In this document: positions 1 to 9,046 of the stretch, one piece after another | Layout: each line of letters begins with the position of its first letter | Numbering within the stretch: the first letter of the stretch is position 1 | Origin: Corynebacterium tuberculostearicum | GTDB lineage: Bacteria > Actinomycetota > Actinomycetes > Mycobacteriales > Mycobacteriaceae | Assembly (NCBI RefSeq): GCF_030506365.1 | Contig: NZ_CP073092.1 | Location: 1,116,001-1,180,000, forward strand | Length of the DNA: 64,000 nucleotides | Direction: 5' to 3' | Made by a program: the position numbers and the translations under genes | Notes under the pieces: generated by a model | What the model saw: only the letters and a program-made list of their open reading frames with translations | What the model was told of the DNA's origin: nothing | Database searches by the model: none

Positions 1-841
1 AGGTCACGGGCCAAACGCGCTTGAAGAAGCCGATGACCGGGATCTTGTTGAATTTCAGTACTGCCGGGTAGACCACGGCAAATACCAGGCCCATGCCGAC
101 GTACATGGCCAAGACGAACTTGCCCAGCGAGCCCAGTGCATCCCAGCCGTAGGTAGCTACGGCCTTACCGATGAGGGCCGCGGTGCCAATCGGGGCAAGG
201 CGGATAATCCACCAAAGGATGACCTGAATGACCTTCAGAAAGGACTCGGTAAAGCGCAGGAAAGGCTCAGCAGACTTGCCGGTCTTGACGGCGGCGATAC
301 CAATGGCCAGCGAGATGACGAGGAGCTGGAGGGCGCCAAAGCTGAGGGATACTTCGCCGTCGGAAAGCGAGGCGGTAAGGCCCATGAAGTTCTGGGGCAG
401 AAGCTGCTCAAAGAACGCGGTCCACGAGCCGACGTGGGAAGGATCCTGCGCGGTGGCAGCATCGATGCTCGTGCCGATGCCCGGCTTCATCACGACGGCG
501 ACGATGATGCCCGTCAGGACGGAGAAGAATGCGGTGATGGCGAACCATACAAGCGTGGAAATTGCCAGGGACGCGGCGTTGGCGACCTTGCGCAGATTAG
601 CGACGGAGGTAACAACAGCGGCGAAGATCAGTGGCGGGATCATCACCTTAAGCAGCTGGACGTAGGCGCTGCCGACGCCCGTGAGCAGGGTGGTCAACCA
701 GCCCGGGTTATCTGGGTCGGTATCCATGCCGGAGGCAATGAAGCCTAGGATAAGGCCGATGATGAGGCCCGCGATGACCTGAGCACCGAATCCCGTGGCC
801 CAGCCGGGAAGCTTGGAGCGCGAAGATTCTTGTTGGGACAT
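1..841 (-). CDS. Dicarboxylate/amino acid:cation symporter (DAACS family), 3' end outside window
   Basis: The minus-strand frame opens at ATG 839-841 and is still open at base 1, so about 280 N-terminal residues are visible and the C-terminus is missing. It starts MSQQESSRSKLPGWATGFGA. Several hydrophobic helices follow, with family-typical stretches such as LLKVMIPPLIFAAVVTSV and IIRLAPIGTAALI, as in glutamate/dicarboxylate and cystine (TcyP-like) carriers. A Shine-Dalgarno AAAGGAA lies about 7 nt before the ATG. It should be an inner-membrane secondary transporter using Na+ or H+. The substrate cannot be told from this part, because the C-terminal binding-site motifs are outside the window. 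Confidence 0.85.
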   Translation of the reverse strand, partial: MSQQESSRSKLPGWATGFGAQVIAGLIIGLILGFIASGMDTDPDNPGWLTTLLTGVGSAYVQLLKVMIPPLIFAAVVTSVANLRKVANAASLAISTLVWFAITAFFSVLTGIIVAVVMKPGIGTSIDAATAQDPSHVGSWTAFFEQLLPQNFMGLTASLSDGEVSLSFGALQLLVISLAIGIAAVKTGKSAEPFLRFTESFLKVIQVILWWIIRLAPIGTAALIGKAVATYGWDALGSLGKFVLAMYVGMGLVFAVVYPAVLKFNKIPVIGFFKRVWPVT

Positions 842-980
842 AAAGATTCCTTTGAAAATAAAAATGGACAGATCGGACTATTTTCCAGATACTGTCCTGT
901 TCAACTTCAACATCGCTCAGCTTATTCCTTCTACGTCTGTAGGTACAAAGTGCGAGTGCTTTGCCGTGGCCGCAACCTCA

Positions 981-1047
981 CCTTTCGCGCTCACGGAAAG
1001 GTGGATTTGCACTGGATTTATGGTGCTGGTGAGCGCGAAGGGAGGGG
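981..1047. repeat. Palindromic intergenic repeat, locus A
   Basis: One inverted pair: CCTTTCGCGCTCAC at 981-994 and GTGAGCGCGAAGGG at 1029-1042, separated by about 34 bases. It belongs to the dispersed family also found near 2211, 28481, 30361, 39194 and 48231. It sits between the divergent symporter and nuclease-like genes. Confidence 0.85.
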
Positions 1048-1122
1048 AGCCTGAGCTGCCACGTGTGCCCCATTGCTAACTTTAAGTAGCTACTCTCTTT
1101 ATCTTTCTCGGGAGGAACATTC

Positions 1123-2205
1123 ATGGGCTGGGTTAAACCTCTCGTTGGCATTTTCGCAGTTGGCGCAGTGGCTTCCGTTGCTTTAGGAGGCGGTGACGAA
1201 GATACTGTGGTGGTCAATCGAGTGATCGATGGCGACACCATTGACGTCGACATAGACGGTGAAAATACCCGCGTTCGGCTACTTAATATTGATACGCCGG
1301 AAATCGGCCATAACGGCGAACCGAGTGAGTGCCTCGCGGAGGAAGCCAAGCGGTACTTGGAAGGACGGTTGCCAAAGGGGACGGAGGTTCGGTTGGAATA
1401 TGACTCCGAGCGGACCGACAAGTACGGCCGCACTCTTGCCGGTGTCTTTATTGACGATGACTTCATTAACGCGGATGTCGCGGCCGAAGGGCTAGCCACG
1501 GCGGTTGTATTTGGCGGAAACGACAAGTTTTACGACGAAGTGCACAATGCCGAACGCGGCCCTAAAGACGCTGGCGAAGGGATCTTTGGGGTCTCGGACG
1601 AGTGCAAGGTTTCCAGCGATGAGGACATGGCCGAGGCGCTTAGCAGCGCAGAAGCTGCGGCGGCAGCATTTGTAGCTTCCGGGGAAGCTGATAGTGCAGG
1701 CTACGAGGATGTACTGGACAAGTCAGCAGCAGCGAAGGCCGGATTAGCGGCTCTGACTCACCGCAAAGATGCTCGAAGCACCTTCCAGAAGGCGGCATAT
1801 CCGGATGCTCCCAAGGAGATTGCCTCGAAGAAGGAACGCGAGCTTGAAGGGAAGGAGAAGCAAGCCCGCGAAGAGCTCGAGAAATTGGAGGAGAAAGCAC
1901 GGGAGGAAGAGAAGCGCGAGAAGGAGCGCCAGGAAGAAGAACGCCGTCGTGCAGAGCAGCGGCAGGAAGAGATTCGCCAGCAGGAGCACGACGCGCCTGA
2001 AGTAGAGGTAGCGGAGCAGCCAACGCTTGACGAGGTGGCTGGCTATCAAGCCCCCGAGCAGCAGCCCGCACCTCAGCCGGTGCCGGTGGTCGATAACTAC
2101 ACCGGGTGCCGAGCTTATGGCGGAAACTATGCCATGACGTCAGTAGATAAGAATGGACGTTCATACGCGAAGATCGACTGCACTACGAAGCAGCAGATTG
2201 GTTAG
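1123..2205 (+). CDS. Membrane-anchored staphylococcal-nuclease-like protein with coiled coil and Cys-containing C-terminal domain
   Basis: This 360-residue protein starts at ATG 1123 behind GGGAGG. Residues 4-22 form a single hydrophobic segment, an anchor or uncleaved signal. Residues about 30-155 form an SNase/thermonuclease fold with the motifs VIDGDTIDV, RLLNIDTPE and DKYGRTLAGV, which carry the conserved Asp, Arg and Glu residues. Residues about 225-290 are a highly charged Lys/Glu/Arg/Gln coiled coil. The last 30 residues (TGCRAYGGNY ... YAKIDC) look like the short two-Cys domain found at the end of many actinobacterial secreted proteins. It is probably a surface nuclease. The activity is inferred from the fold, and the coiled coil may be a wall spacer. 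Confidence 0.85.
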   Translation: MGWVKPLVGIFAVGAVASVALGGGDEDTVVVNRVIDGDTIDVDIDGENTRVRLLNIDTPEIGHNGEPSECLAEEAKRYLEGRLPKGTEVRLEYDSERTDKYGRTLAGVFIDDDFINADVAAEGLATAVVFGGNDKFYDEVHNAERGPKDAGEGIFGVSDECKVSSDEDMAEALSSAEAAAAAFVASGEADSAGYEDVLDKSAAAKAGLAALTHRKDARSTFQKAAYPDAPKEIASKKERELEGKEKQAREELEKLEEKAREEEKREKERQEEERRRAEQRQEEIRQQEHDAPEVEVAEQPTLDEVAGYQAPEQQPAPQPVPVVDNYTGCRAYGGNYAMTSVDKNGRSYAKIDCTTKQQIG

Positions 2206-2210
2206 GCAGC

Positions 2211-2362
2211 CCGCCCTTCGCGCTCACGGGCAGAACCCTGAGTGCTTGGAGCATGGCTCCCGGTGAGCGCGAGGGGAGCGGGGTTGGGGCCTACACCCTT
2301 GCCGCTCACCAAAACCAAGGGGAAGCGCCATCCTGGCGCTGCCGGTGAGCGCGAAGGGCGGG
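2211..2362. repeat. Palindromic intergenic repeat, locus B (four units)
   Basis: Four units in alternating orientation fill the gap between the nuclease-like gene and pcp: CCGCCCTTCGCGCTCACGGG at 2211-2230, CGGTGAGCGCGAGGGGAG near 2261-2278, CACCCTTGCCGCTCACC near 2294-2310, and CCGGTGAGCGCGAAGGGCGG at 2342-2361. Outer and inner units can pair into stem-loops. They could act as a transcription terminator or as a REP/BIME-like element. Confidence 0.88.
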
Positions 2363-2391
2363 AGTGTCCCGGAATCTGAAATACTGGCGGC

Positions 2392-2979
2392 ATGAAGATC
2401 CTCGTAACCGCATTTGACGCCTTCGGCGGAGAGAGCATAAACCCCACAGAACGAGCTCTTCAGCAACTACCGGATCACATTGGAGACGCGGAGCTCGTCA
2501 AGCTGGTGATCCCGACGAAATTCGGAGAATCGCTGCGTCGGGCGATTGAGGTCGCGGAGGATTCGGAGGTCGAAGCCATTGTATGTTTGGGCCAGGCCGG
2601 CGGGCGGGCACATATCACCCCGGAGCGGGTCGCGATCAACGTGATGGATGCCGATATTCCTGATAATGCGGGTTATCAGCCGGTGGATGTACCGGTTGTG
2701 GAAGGCGGCCCGACGGCCTATTTCTCTACGCTGCCGGTAAAGGAAATGGTCGCGGCGGTGGGGGATAGTCCGGCGCGATTGTCGAATACGGCCGGGACTT
2801 TCGTATGTAACCAGCTGCTCTATGGGCTCCTGCACCACTTTGCGGGGACGAGGGTGAGCGCGGGATTTGTCCACGTGCCGTATATAACAGAGCAGGAGAA
2901 AACGGATAAGCCCATGATGGAGCTGGCGGACATCGTCGAGGGGGTTAAGCGGGCGCTCTGGGCGGTGCAAGCTAGTTAG
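2392..2979 (+). CDS. pcp: Pyroglutamyl-peptidase I
   Basis: This 195-residue cytoplasmic cysteine peptidase of family C15 removes N-terminal pyroglutamate from peptides. The N-terminus MKILVTAFDAFGGESINPTE carries the family's FxPFGG-like substrate loop. ERVAIN holds the catalytic Glu, GTFVCNQLLYGL the nucleophile Cys and VHVPYI the His. The length is a little under the usual 200-215 residues. The start at ATG 2392 has no clear Shine-Dalgarno and lies only 30 bases after repeat locus B. Confidence 0.92.
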   Translation: MKILVTAFDAFGGESINPTERALQQLPDHIGDAELVKLVIPTKFGESLRRAIEVAEDSEVEAIVCLGQAGGRAHITPERVAINVMDADIPDNAGYQPVDVPVVEGGPTAYFSTLPVKEMVAAVGDSPARLSNTAGTFVCNQLLYGLLHHFAGTRVSAGFVHVPYITEQEKTDKPMMELADIVEGVKRALWAVQAS

Positions 2980-3013
2980 GGTAGCCTTTGTAGCTTTTTG
3001 GCTCAGCTAAATA

Positions 3014-3019
3014 TAGATT
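3014..3019 (+). promoter_or_regulatory. Probable -10 element of the fdh operon
   Basis: TAGATT lies 7 nt before ATG 3027, fitting a leaderless or nearly leaderless transcript. Confidence 0.5.
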
Positions 3020-3026
3020 TAGGGAT

Positions 3027-6000
3027 ATGTCTCGCTTTAGCCCTCTCAACTGGCCGGTTGTGCGCCAGCTGCGCAGTGGCGATCCCTTCGGAAGGGACGT
3101 CAATACGCAGTCTCAAAAGAGCAAAGATAAGCATGGGCGCACCGTGGAAGCAGACCGCGTGGTGCAGTCGGTGTGCCCGTACTGTGCGGTCGGTTGTTCG
3201 CAGCGCGTGTATGTCAAAGATGACCGCGTCATCCAGGTGGAGGGCGATCCGGATTCGCCCATTTCTCGTGGGCGCCTGTGCCCGAAGGGATCTGCGTCGG
3301 AGCAGTTGATTAACTCCGCTACGCGCCTTACCAAGATTAAGTATCGTGCGCCGCACTCGACGGAGTGGCAGGATCTTGATGAAGATACCGCGATGGAGAT
3401 GATTGCGGATCGTTTCTTGGAAGCCCGCCGGAACGGTTGGCAGGATGTGGACGATGAAGGTCGTGCGCTCAACCGCACGATGGGTATCGCCGGTTTGGGC
3501 GGTGCGACCTTGGATAATGAGGAAAATTACCTCATTAAGAAGCTGTTTACCGCCGCTGGTGCGATTCAGCTCGAGAACCAGGCACGCATATGACACTCCG
3601 CCACTGTTCCTAGTCTAGGAACTTCGTTTGGCCGCGGCGGCGCAACCCAACCGCTGCAGGATATGGCGAATGCGGACTGCATCGTCATTGAGGGTTCTAA
3701 CATGGCCGAGTGTCACCCAGTGGGATTCCAGTGGGTGGTGGAAGCCAAGAAGCGTGGTGCACGCATCATTCACGTGGATCCGCGTTATACGCGCACGTCT
3801 GCCTTTGCGAATCGCCACATCGGCATTCGCGGCGGCACGGACGTGGTGCTTTTGGGCGCAGTCATTAACTACCTGCTGGAAAACGAGCTGTACTTCCACG
3901 ACTACGTGGTGGCGTATACCAATGCGCCGATGATCATCTCGGAGGACTATCAGGACACCGAGAACTTGGATGGTTTGTTCTCCGGCTATGATCCGGAAAC
4001 TGGAAAGTACGTCACGGATTCGTGGCAGTACGTGCAAAAGCCTGAGGGTGCGTCGTGGAATGTAGAACGCGATGAATCGCTGGAGCATCCGAATTCCGTC
4101 TTCCAGATTCTCAAGCGGCATTACGCGCGCTATACGCCTGAGGTAGTGGAGGAAACCTGTGGTATTGCACAGGAGGATTTCTTCTATCTAGCCGAGTCGA
4201 TAGCGCAGAACTCTACGCCGGAGCGCACTACCTGCTTTGCTTATGCGTTGGGCTTTACCCAGCACACCCTGGGTGCGCAGTTCATTCGTACCGCGGCCAT
4301 CTTGCAGCTGCTTACCGGCAATGTGGGTCGCCCAGGTTCGGGCATTATGGCGCTGCGCGGTCACGCCTCGATTCAGGGCTCTACCGATATCCCGACGTTG
4401 TTCCACTCGCTGCCGGGGTATTTGCCTATGCCGAGCGTCGATAAGCAAAGCTGGCCAGAGTTCGTTGATGGAATCCGTAACGAGTCGCAGAAGGGCTTCT
4501 GGCAGATTGGTGAGAACTACGCAGTCTCGCTGATGAAGTCCTATTGGGGCGATGCGGCAACCAAGGACAATGGATGGGGCTATGACCTCATGCCGCGCAT
4601 TTCTGGTGCGCATTCTACCTATGAAACGCTCATGGCCATGTTGGATGAACAGGTGGAAGGCTACTTTGTCTTTGGCCAGAACCCGGCCGTGGCACAGTCC
4701 AACGGCGGCATGCAACGCCGTGGCTTGGCGGCACTGAAGTGGCTGGTCGTACGCGATTTCCAGGAGATTGAGACCGCCTCCTTCTGGAAGGATTCGCCGG
4801 AGATTAAAAACGGCGAGCTTAAGACCGAGGACATCGGCACCGAGGTCTTCTTGATGCCGGCGGCCACCCACGTGGAAAAGGCTGGAACCTTTACCCAGAC
4901 GCAGCGCATGCTGCAATGGCGTTTCCAGGCAGCCCCGCCGCCAGGCGATGCGAAAAGTGACCTGTGGTTCTTCTACCAGCTGGGCAAGAAGATCAAGGAG
5001 CGACTGCGCGATTCCACTGATCCGCGAGATATTCCTCTGCAGAAGGTCACGTGGGACTATGTGGAAACCGAGGAAGGCGAGCCGAATTCTGAGGACGTCC
5101 TCAAGGAGATCAACGGCTACTACCTTGAGGGCCCGAAGAAAGGCGAGCTTCTGCCTGCCTTCGTGGAGATGAAGAATGACGGCAGTACCTCGGGTGGTTG
5201 CTGGATCTACACCGGCGTGTTTAAGGACGGCATTAATCAGTCCGCGCGCAAGGTGCCAGGTTCGGAGCAAAACGAGGTAGCTCCCGAGTGGGGTTGGGTA
5301 TGGCCGGCCAACCGCCGCCTGCTCTACAACCGTGCTTCGGCGAAGCCTGACGGCACGCCGTGGTCGGAGCGCAAGAAGTATGTGTGGTGGGACGCTGACC
5401 AGGGTCAATGGGTTGGCGATGACGTGCCGGACTTCCCGGCTACCAAGGCCCCGGACTACAAGGCTCCGGTTGACGCTGTGGGCCCGGACGCCCTCGACGG
5501 CACCGATGCCTTCATCATGCAGGCGGATGGCCGCGGTTGGCTCTTTGCGCCGACCGGGCTTTCCGACGGCCCATTGCCCACCCACTATGAGCCGCACGAG
5601 TCCCCGGTGCACAACGTGCTGTACAAGCAGCAGCAATCGCCGACGCGCCTGACCATTAAGCGCCCAGACAACCTGTCGCGCCCAGAACCTGGTGAGCCGG
5701 GTTCGGAGGTGTTCCCGTTTGTCTTTTCCACCTACCGCCTCACCGAGATGTATACCTCGGGTGCGATGTCGCGCCGCCTGCCGTATTTGGCGGAGCTGCA
5801 GCCGGGCCTTTTCTGCGAGGTCGATAAGGCCTTGGCAGAAAAGCGTGGCTTGGAAAACGGTAAGTGGGCCACGATCATCTCGCCACGCGGCGTCATTGAG
5901 GCACAGGTCTTGGTCACTGACCGCATGCAGATGATGAAGATCAATGGTGAGGAGTTCCACCAGATCGGCCTGCCGTATCACTATGGCGAGTCCGATTCCA

Positions 6001-6293
6001 CGGCCGTTGCAGGCGATGGTGCCAATGATTTGCTGGGCCTTACGTTGGAGCCGAACGTATTCATCCAGAATTCCAAGATCGGCGCTTGTGATATCCAGCC
6101 GGGGCGTCGCCCGCGTGGTGAGGCCCGTGTGGAGATGCTCAAGGAGTATCAGAAGCGCGCGCACCTGAACCTGGATTCCGGCAATGATCTGCTCACCGTG
6201 GATGATTCCTTCACCTATAACCCAGAGCCGCAGCAGCCCGCGGATGCGGATGAGCACGGCGAGAAGGGCGAGGAAAGCGAAGAAGGTAAGTAA
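3027..6293 (+). CDS. fdhA: Selenocysteine-containing formate dehydrogenase, alpha (molybdopterin) subunit
   Basis: One 1088-residue protein spans the in-frame TGA at 3591-3593, decoded as Sec189. The context QARI-Sec-HSATVP is the classic FdnG/FdhF active site, and both flanks continue the same family without a gap. It oxidises formate to CO2 at a Mo/W-bis-MGD centre. Residues about 50-87 hold the [4Fe-4S] motif CPYCAVGC plus a downstream RLCPKG Cys. Further motifs include IEGSNMAECHPVG and VDPRYTRTSAFAN. The N-terminus has no twin-arginine signal, unlike E. coli FdnG, so a cytoplasmic location is likely. Only frames split at TGA would be predicted by a naive gene caller, giving false ORFs at 3027-3593 and 3663-6293. 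fdhB follows directly after the stop. Confidence 0.96.
3591..3632 (+). promoter_or_regulatory. SECIS-like element at the fdhA UGA codon
   Basis: After TGA (3591-3593) the bases GTTCCT (3606-3611) and AGGAAC (3617-3622) form a perfect stem with loop AGTCT. A lower stem GCCA/TGGC (3600-3603/3629-3632) is possible. The loop contains the GU dinucleotide that SelB recognises in E. coli fdhF/fdnG, and the position relative to UGA is similar. SelB binding is inferred. Confidence 0.75.
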
Positions 6294-7352
6294 ATGACAA
6301 ATCTTCTGACCGAAAACGCGAGCCGGCATGGCTATGACAAATACCGGCGCATGGCTTTTTTCACCGACACCTCCGTGTGTATCGGGTGTAAGGCCTGCGA
6401 GGTGGCGTGCAAGGAGTGGAACCGCAACCCGGTAGAAGGCTATGACGTCACGGGTGATTCCTATGACAACACCGGCGCACTGGGTGCAAATACCTGGCGG
6501 CACGTGGCCTTTGTGGAGCAAAACAATGACCGCATCGAGCAGGCCCGCGAGGAGGGAAAGAATCTCATTTCCCTGGGTATGCCTTCGGTAGGGGCGCAGG
6601 CCCCAGAGGTTGATACCACCCCGCCGGATACGGATACGTTCCGGTGGCTCATGTCCTCGGACGTGTGTAAGCACTGCACGCATGCGGGCTGCTTGGACGT
6701 GTGTCCTACCGGCGCGCTGTTCCGCACCGAGTTTGGCACCGTTGTGGTCCAAGATGATGTGTGCAATGGCTGCGGCACCTGCGTGGCCGGCTGCCCGTTT
6801 GGCGTCATCGAGCGCCGCGATGACGGCGGTGTGGCGCTGAAGTATGACAAGACGGCCACGGTGGATTACGTGGATAATTCCCATGCCGGCGTGAACGTGC
6901 TGAAAAAGCTCAAGCAGCTTGCCCCGCAGGGCCCTGACCACACACCTGGCGAGTCGATGCCGATTAAGAATTTGGGCGTGGCCCAAAAGTGCACCATGTG
7001 CTACGACCGCCTGAAGCAGGGAGAACAGCCAGCATGTTCTAAAACCTGTCCTACTGATTCCATCCAGTTCGGCCCGTATGAAGAGATGGTGGCCGCAGCC
7101 AAGGAACGCGTGCGCGTATTGCACGAGCAAGGCCTTACCGAGGCCCGCCTCTATGGTGCCAACCAGGACGATGGCGTGGGCGGAACCGGCTCCATCTTCC
7201 TGCTTTTGGATTCACCTGAGGTCTACGGTTTGCCGCCGGACCCGCGCGTGCCGACGGCCGATTTACCGCAGATGTATAAGACCGCAGCCAAGGCTATCGG
7301 CGGCATGGCGCTGGCCGTGGCCGGTTCCTTCCTGATTGGGGGACGCAAATGA
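6294..7352 (+). CDS. fdhB: Formate dehydrogenase iron-sulfur (beta) subunit
   Basis: This 352-residue electron-transfer subunit starts at the ATG immediately after the fdhA TAA. It has four ferredoxin-type clusters of cysteines: CIGCKACEVACKEW near residue 29, CKHCTHAGCLDVCP near 124, CNGCGTCVAGCP near 158, and CTMCYDRLKQGEQPACSKTC near 227. This is the pattern of FdnH/FdoH. The end (AAKAIGGMALAVAGSFLIGG) is one hydrophobic helix that would anchor it to the membrane subunit. It passes electrons from the Mo site towards the NrfD-like protein. Its stop overlaps the next start (ATGA at 7349-7352), so translation is coupled. Confidence 0.93.
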   Translation: MTNLLTENASRHGYDKYRRMAFFTDTSVCIGCKACEVACKEWNRNPVEGYDVTGDSYDNTGALGANTWRHVAFVEQNNDRIEQAREEGKNLISLGMPSVGAQAPEVDTTPPDTDTFRWLMSSDVCKHCTHAGCLDVCPTGALFRTEFGTVVVQDDVCNGCGTCVAGCPFGVIERRDDGGVALKYDKTATVDYVDNSHAGVNVLKKLKQLAPQGPDHTPGESMPIKNLGVAQKCTMCYDRLKQGEQPACSKTCPTDSIQFGPYEEMVAAAKERVRVLHEQGLTEARLYGANQDDGVGGTGSIFLLLDSPEVYGLPPDPRVPTADLPQMYKTAAKAIGGMALAVAGSFLIGGRK

Positions 7353-8464
7353 GCAACTTTGATGAATACCGTCCACCGCAGCCGGAGCGCCGCAATCGCT
7401 ACCGGAAGTTCGATGGTACGAAGCCGAAGAAGAAGCGGAAGCGTCCAGGCGCGGGTGCGCAGGACGGCTCCAAAGAGGAGCGCATGGCGCAGGACTTCGA
7501 GTTTTCGTCTTACTATGGCCGACCTGTGGTGAAGGCTCCGCCGTGGGAATGGCCTATCGGCGCCTACTTCTTCTTGGGCGGCGTGAGCGGTGGCTCGGGG
7601 CTCTTGGCTGCCGGTACACAGGCCGCGGGCAATGCGCCGCTGCGTCGCACCACGCGGATCTCTGCCTTTGGCGCGGCGGCCGTGGGATCGGTCTTTTTGA
7701 TTCTGGACTTGGGCCGCCCGGAACGCGCATTGAACATGTTCCGCGTCTTCAAGGTGACCTCGCCAATGTCCATGGGCTCGTGGATTTTGTCGGGATTTGC
7801 CAGCGCGGCCGCGCTGCCTGCCGCCGCGGAAGTGGACGCGGCGACTGGCCACAAGCTGCCGCTGCCGAAATTCGTGCGCACGGCGCTGAAGAAGTCGGCC
7901 GGGCCGGCGGGCGCGATAGCGGGCGTGCTTGGCGGCCCGCTCGCGGGCTATACCGCGGTATTGCTGTCTAATACCTCGAACCCGGTGTGGAATGACATGA
8001 AAAAGCACCTGCCGTATGTCTTCGTCTCCTCGGCGGGCGCGGCGTCGTCAGGCCTGGCTATGGTGACCACTCCGGTCGAGCACGCGGGACCGGCCCGCGC
8101 GTTGGGTATGGCCGCGGCGGCCAGCGATCTGGTGGCGACCAAGGTTCTTGAAGAAGGCATGGAGCCGGAGCCGCGCGAGGCGCTGCACGAGGGCAAGCCG
8201 GGCGCGTTGATGAAGGCTTCGGAATGCTTCATCGCGGCCGGCGGTGTCGGTAGCGCGGTGGCTGCGGTGACGAAGTCACGGGCGGTCTCGGTGGCTGCGG
8301 GGCTATCGCTCTTGGCTGGCTCGGCGTGCACGCGCTTTGGCGTGCTCAACGCCGGCTTGGAAGCGGTGAAGAACCCGGAGACCACCATCGGGCCGCAGAA
8401 GCGCCGGGCGGAAAGGCGCCGGCGCGAGCAGGGCCTCGACCACGATGTGGTGAGCCCGGACTAG
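7349..8464 (+). CDS. NrfD/PsrC-like membrane subunit of the formate dehydrogenase
   Basis: This 371-residue protein has a basic, Lys/Arg-rich, Pro-rich N-terminus (residues 1-60) followed by hydrophobic helices. WEWPIGAYFFLGGVSGGS and ILDLGRPERALNMFRVF are typical of NrfD-family quinone-interacting subunits. It likely passes formate electrons to menaquinone. Unlike FdnI-type cytochrome b subunits, no haem-ligand pattern is needed in this family. The start overlaps fdhB by 4 bases. Its stop TAG shares the palindrome CTAG (8461-8464) with the stop of the convergent lipoprotein gene. The long polar N-terminal tail is unusual, and its role is unknown. Confidence 0.85.
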   Translation: MSNFDEYRPPQPERRNRYRKFDGTKPKKKRKRPGAGAQDGSKEERMAQDFEFSSYYGRPVVKAPPWEWPIGAYFFLGGVSGGSGLLAAGTQAAGNAPLRRTTRISAFGAAAVGSVFLILDLGRPERALNMFRVFKVTSPMSMGSWILSGFASAAALPAAAEVDAATGHKLPLPKFVRTALKKSAGPAGAIAGVLGGPLAGYTAVLLSNTSNPVWNDMKKHLPYVFVSSAGAASSGLAMVTTPVEHAGPARALGMAAAASDLVATKVLEEGMEPEPREALHEGKPGALMKASECFIAAGGVGSAVAAVTKSRAVSVAAGLSLLAGSACTRFGVLNAGLEAVKNPETTIGPQKRRAERRRREQGLDHDVVSPD

Positions 8465-9045
8465 TCCAGGTCCTGCAGGGCGGGGGCGAGCTCCGCGCCG
8501 ATGTCTTCCATGCGTTGTTGCTCGGCTGCGGAGTCGCGGCCATCGCGGTGAAGGTAGTAGTTCAGCGCCACATCGCCCACGGTGGTCACGCAGGTGGTAG
8601 ATACCGAATCCTTCACCGGCCAAGCGCTGCAATAAAAGTGCCGGTCAGCGGAGGTGAATTCGAAGGGGGAGTAGTCATTGGCGGGGCGCTGCTGGGCGGC
8701 GTTTTTGGCATCGAGATCGTCGTGCAGTAGCTCTAGGTAGCGCTGCGCTGCCTCATTGGGGTCATCGGGGCAAACAGGTGCGCCCTCGGCCTCATACTTC
8801 GTCCCCAGCAGGCTGACCTGCTCTTTATCCTCTGCGCGGTAGAGCGCGGAAAAGGAATGATCATCGTTTTCAGCTGACTGGGGGTCGAGCTTAGCTTCAC
8901 CGAGCGAATCCGGCAGGGCCTCGCGCACCGCGGCGGGATCGACTGGGGAGCACTCGCTTGTCGATGCCTCCTCAGTGGAACACCCCGCCATCCCCGCTGC
9001 GGCGAGGGCGGTGAGGGCGAAAAGATAGAGAATCTGTCGCTGCAT
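8461..9045 (-). CDS. Putative lipoprotein of unknown function, downstream of selD
   Basis: This 194-residue protein begins MQRQILYLFALTALAAAG and has the lipobox MAGC, so it should be lipidated and exported. A longer frame upstream would start inside selD, so I chose ATG 9043-9045, one base past the selD stop. The mature part is acidic, with scattered cysteines (SECSP, APVCPDDP, FYCSAWP, STTCVTT) that could form disulfides. It is co-directional with selD and lies between the formate dehydrogenase and Sec genes, which suggests co-expression, but no function can be assigned. It may be a corynebacterial DUF protein unrelated to selenium. Confidence 0.75.
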   Translation of the reverse strand: MQRQILYLFALTALAAAGMAGCSTEEASTSECSPVDPAAVREALPDSLGEAKLDPQSAENDDHSFSALYRAEDKEQVSLLGTKYEAEGAPVCPDDPNEAAQRYLELLHDDLDAKNAAQQRPANDYSPFEFTSADRHFYCSAWPVKDSVSTTCVTTVGDVALNYYLHRDGRDSAAEQQRMEDIGAELAPALQDLD

Positions 9046-9046
9046 C

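Noticed and set aside
3591..3593. TGA splitting fdhA read as a nonsense mutation or two genes
   Set aside because: The flanking residues match the Sec active site of FdnG/FdhF, a SECIS-like hairpin follows, and tRNA-Sec, selA, selB and selD are adjacent.
4188..7130. 980-residue minus-strand frame opposite the fdh genes
   Set aside because: Low-complexity shadow of fdhA and fdhB with no recognisable domain.
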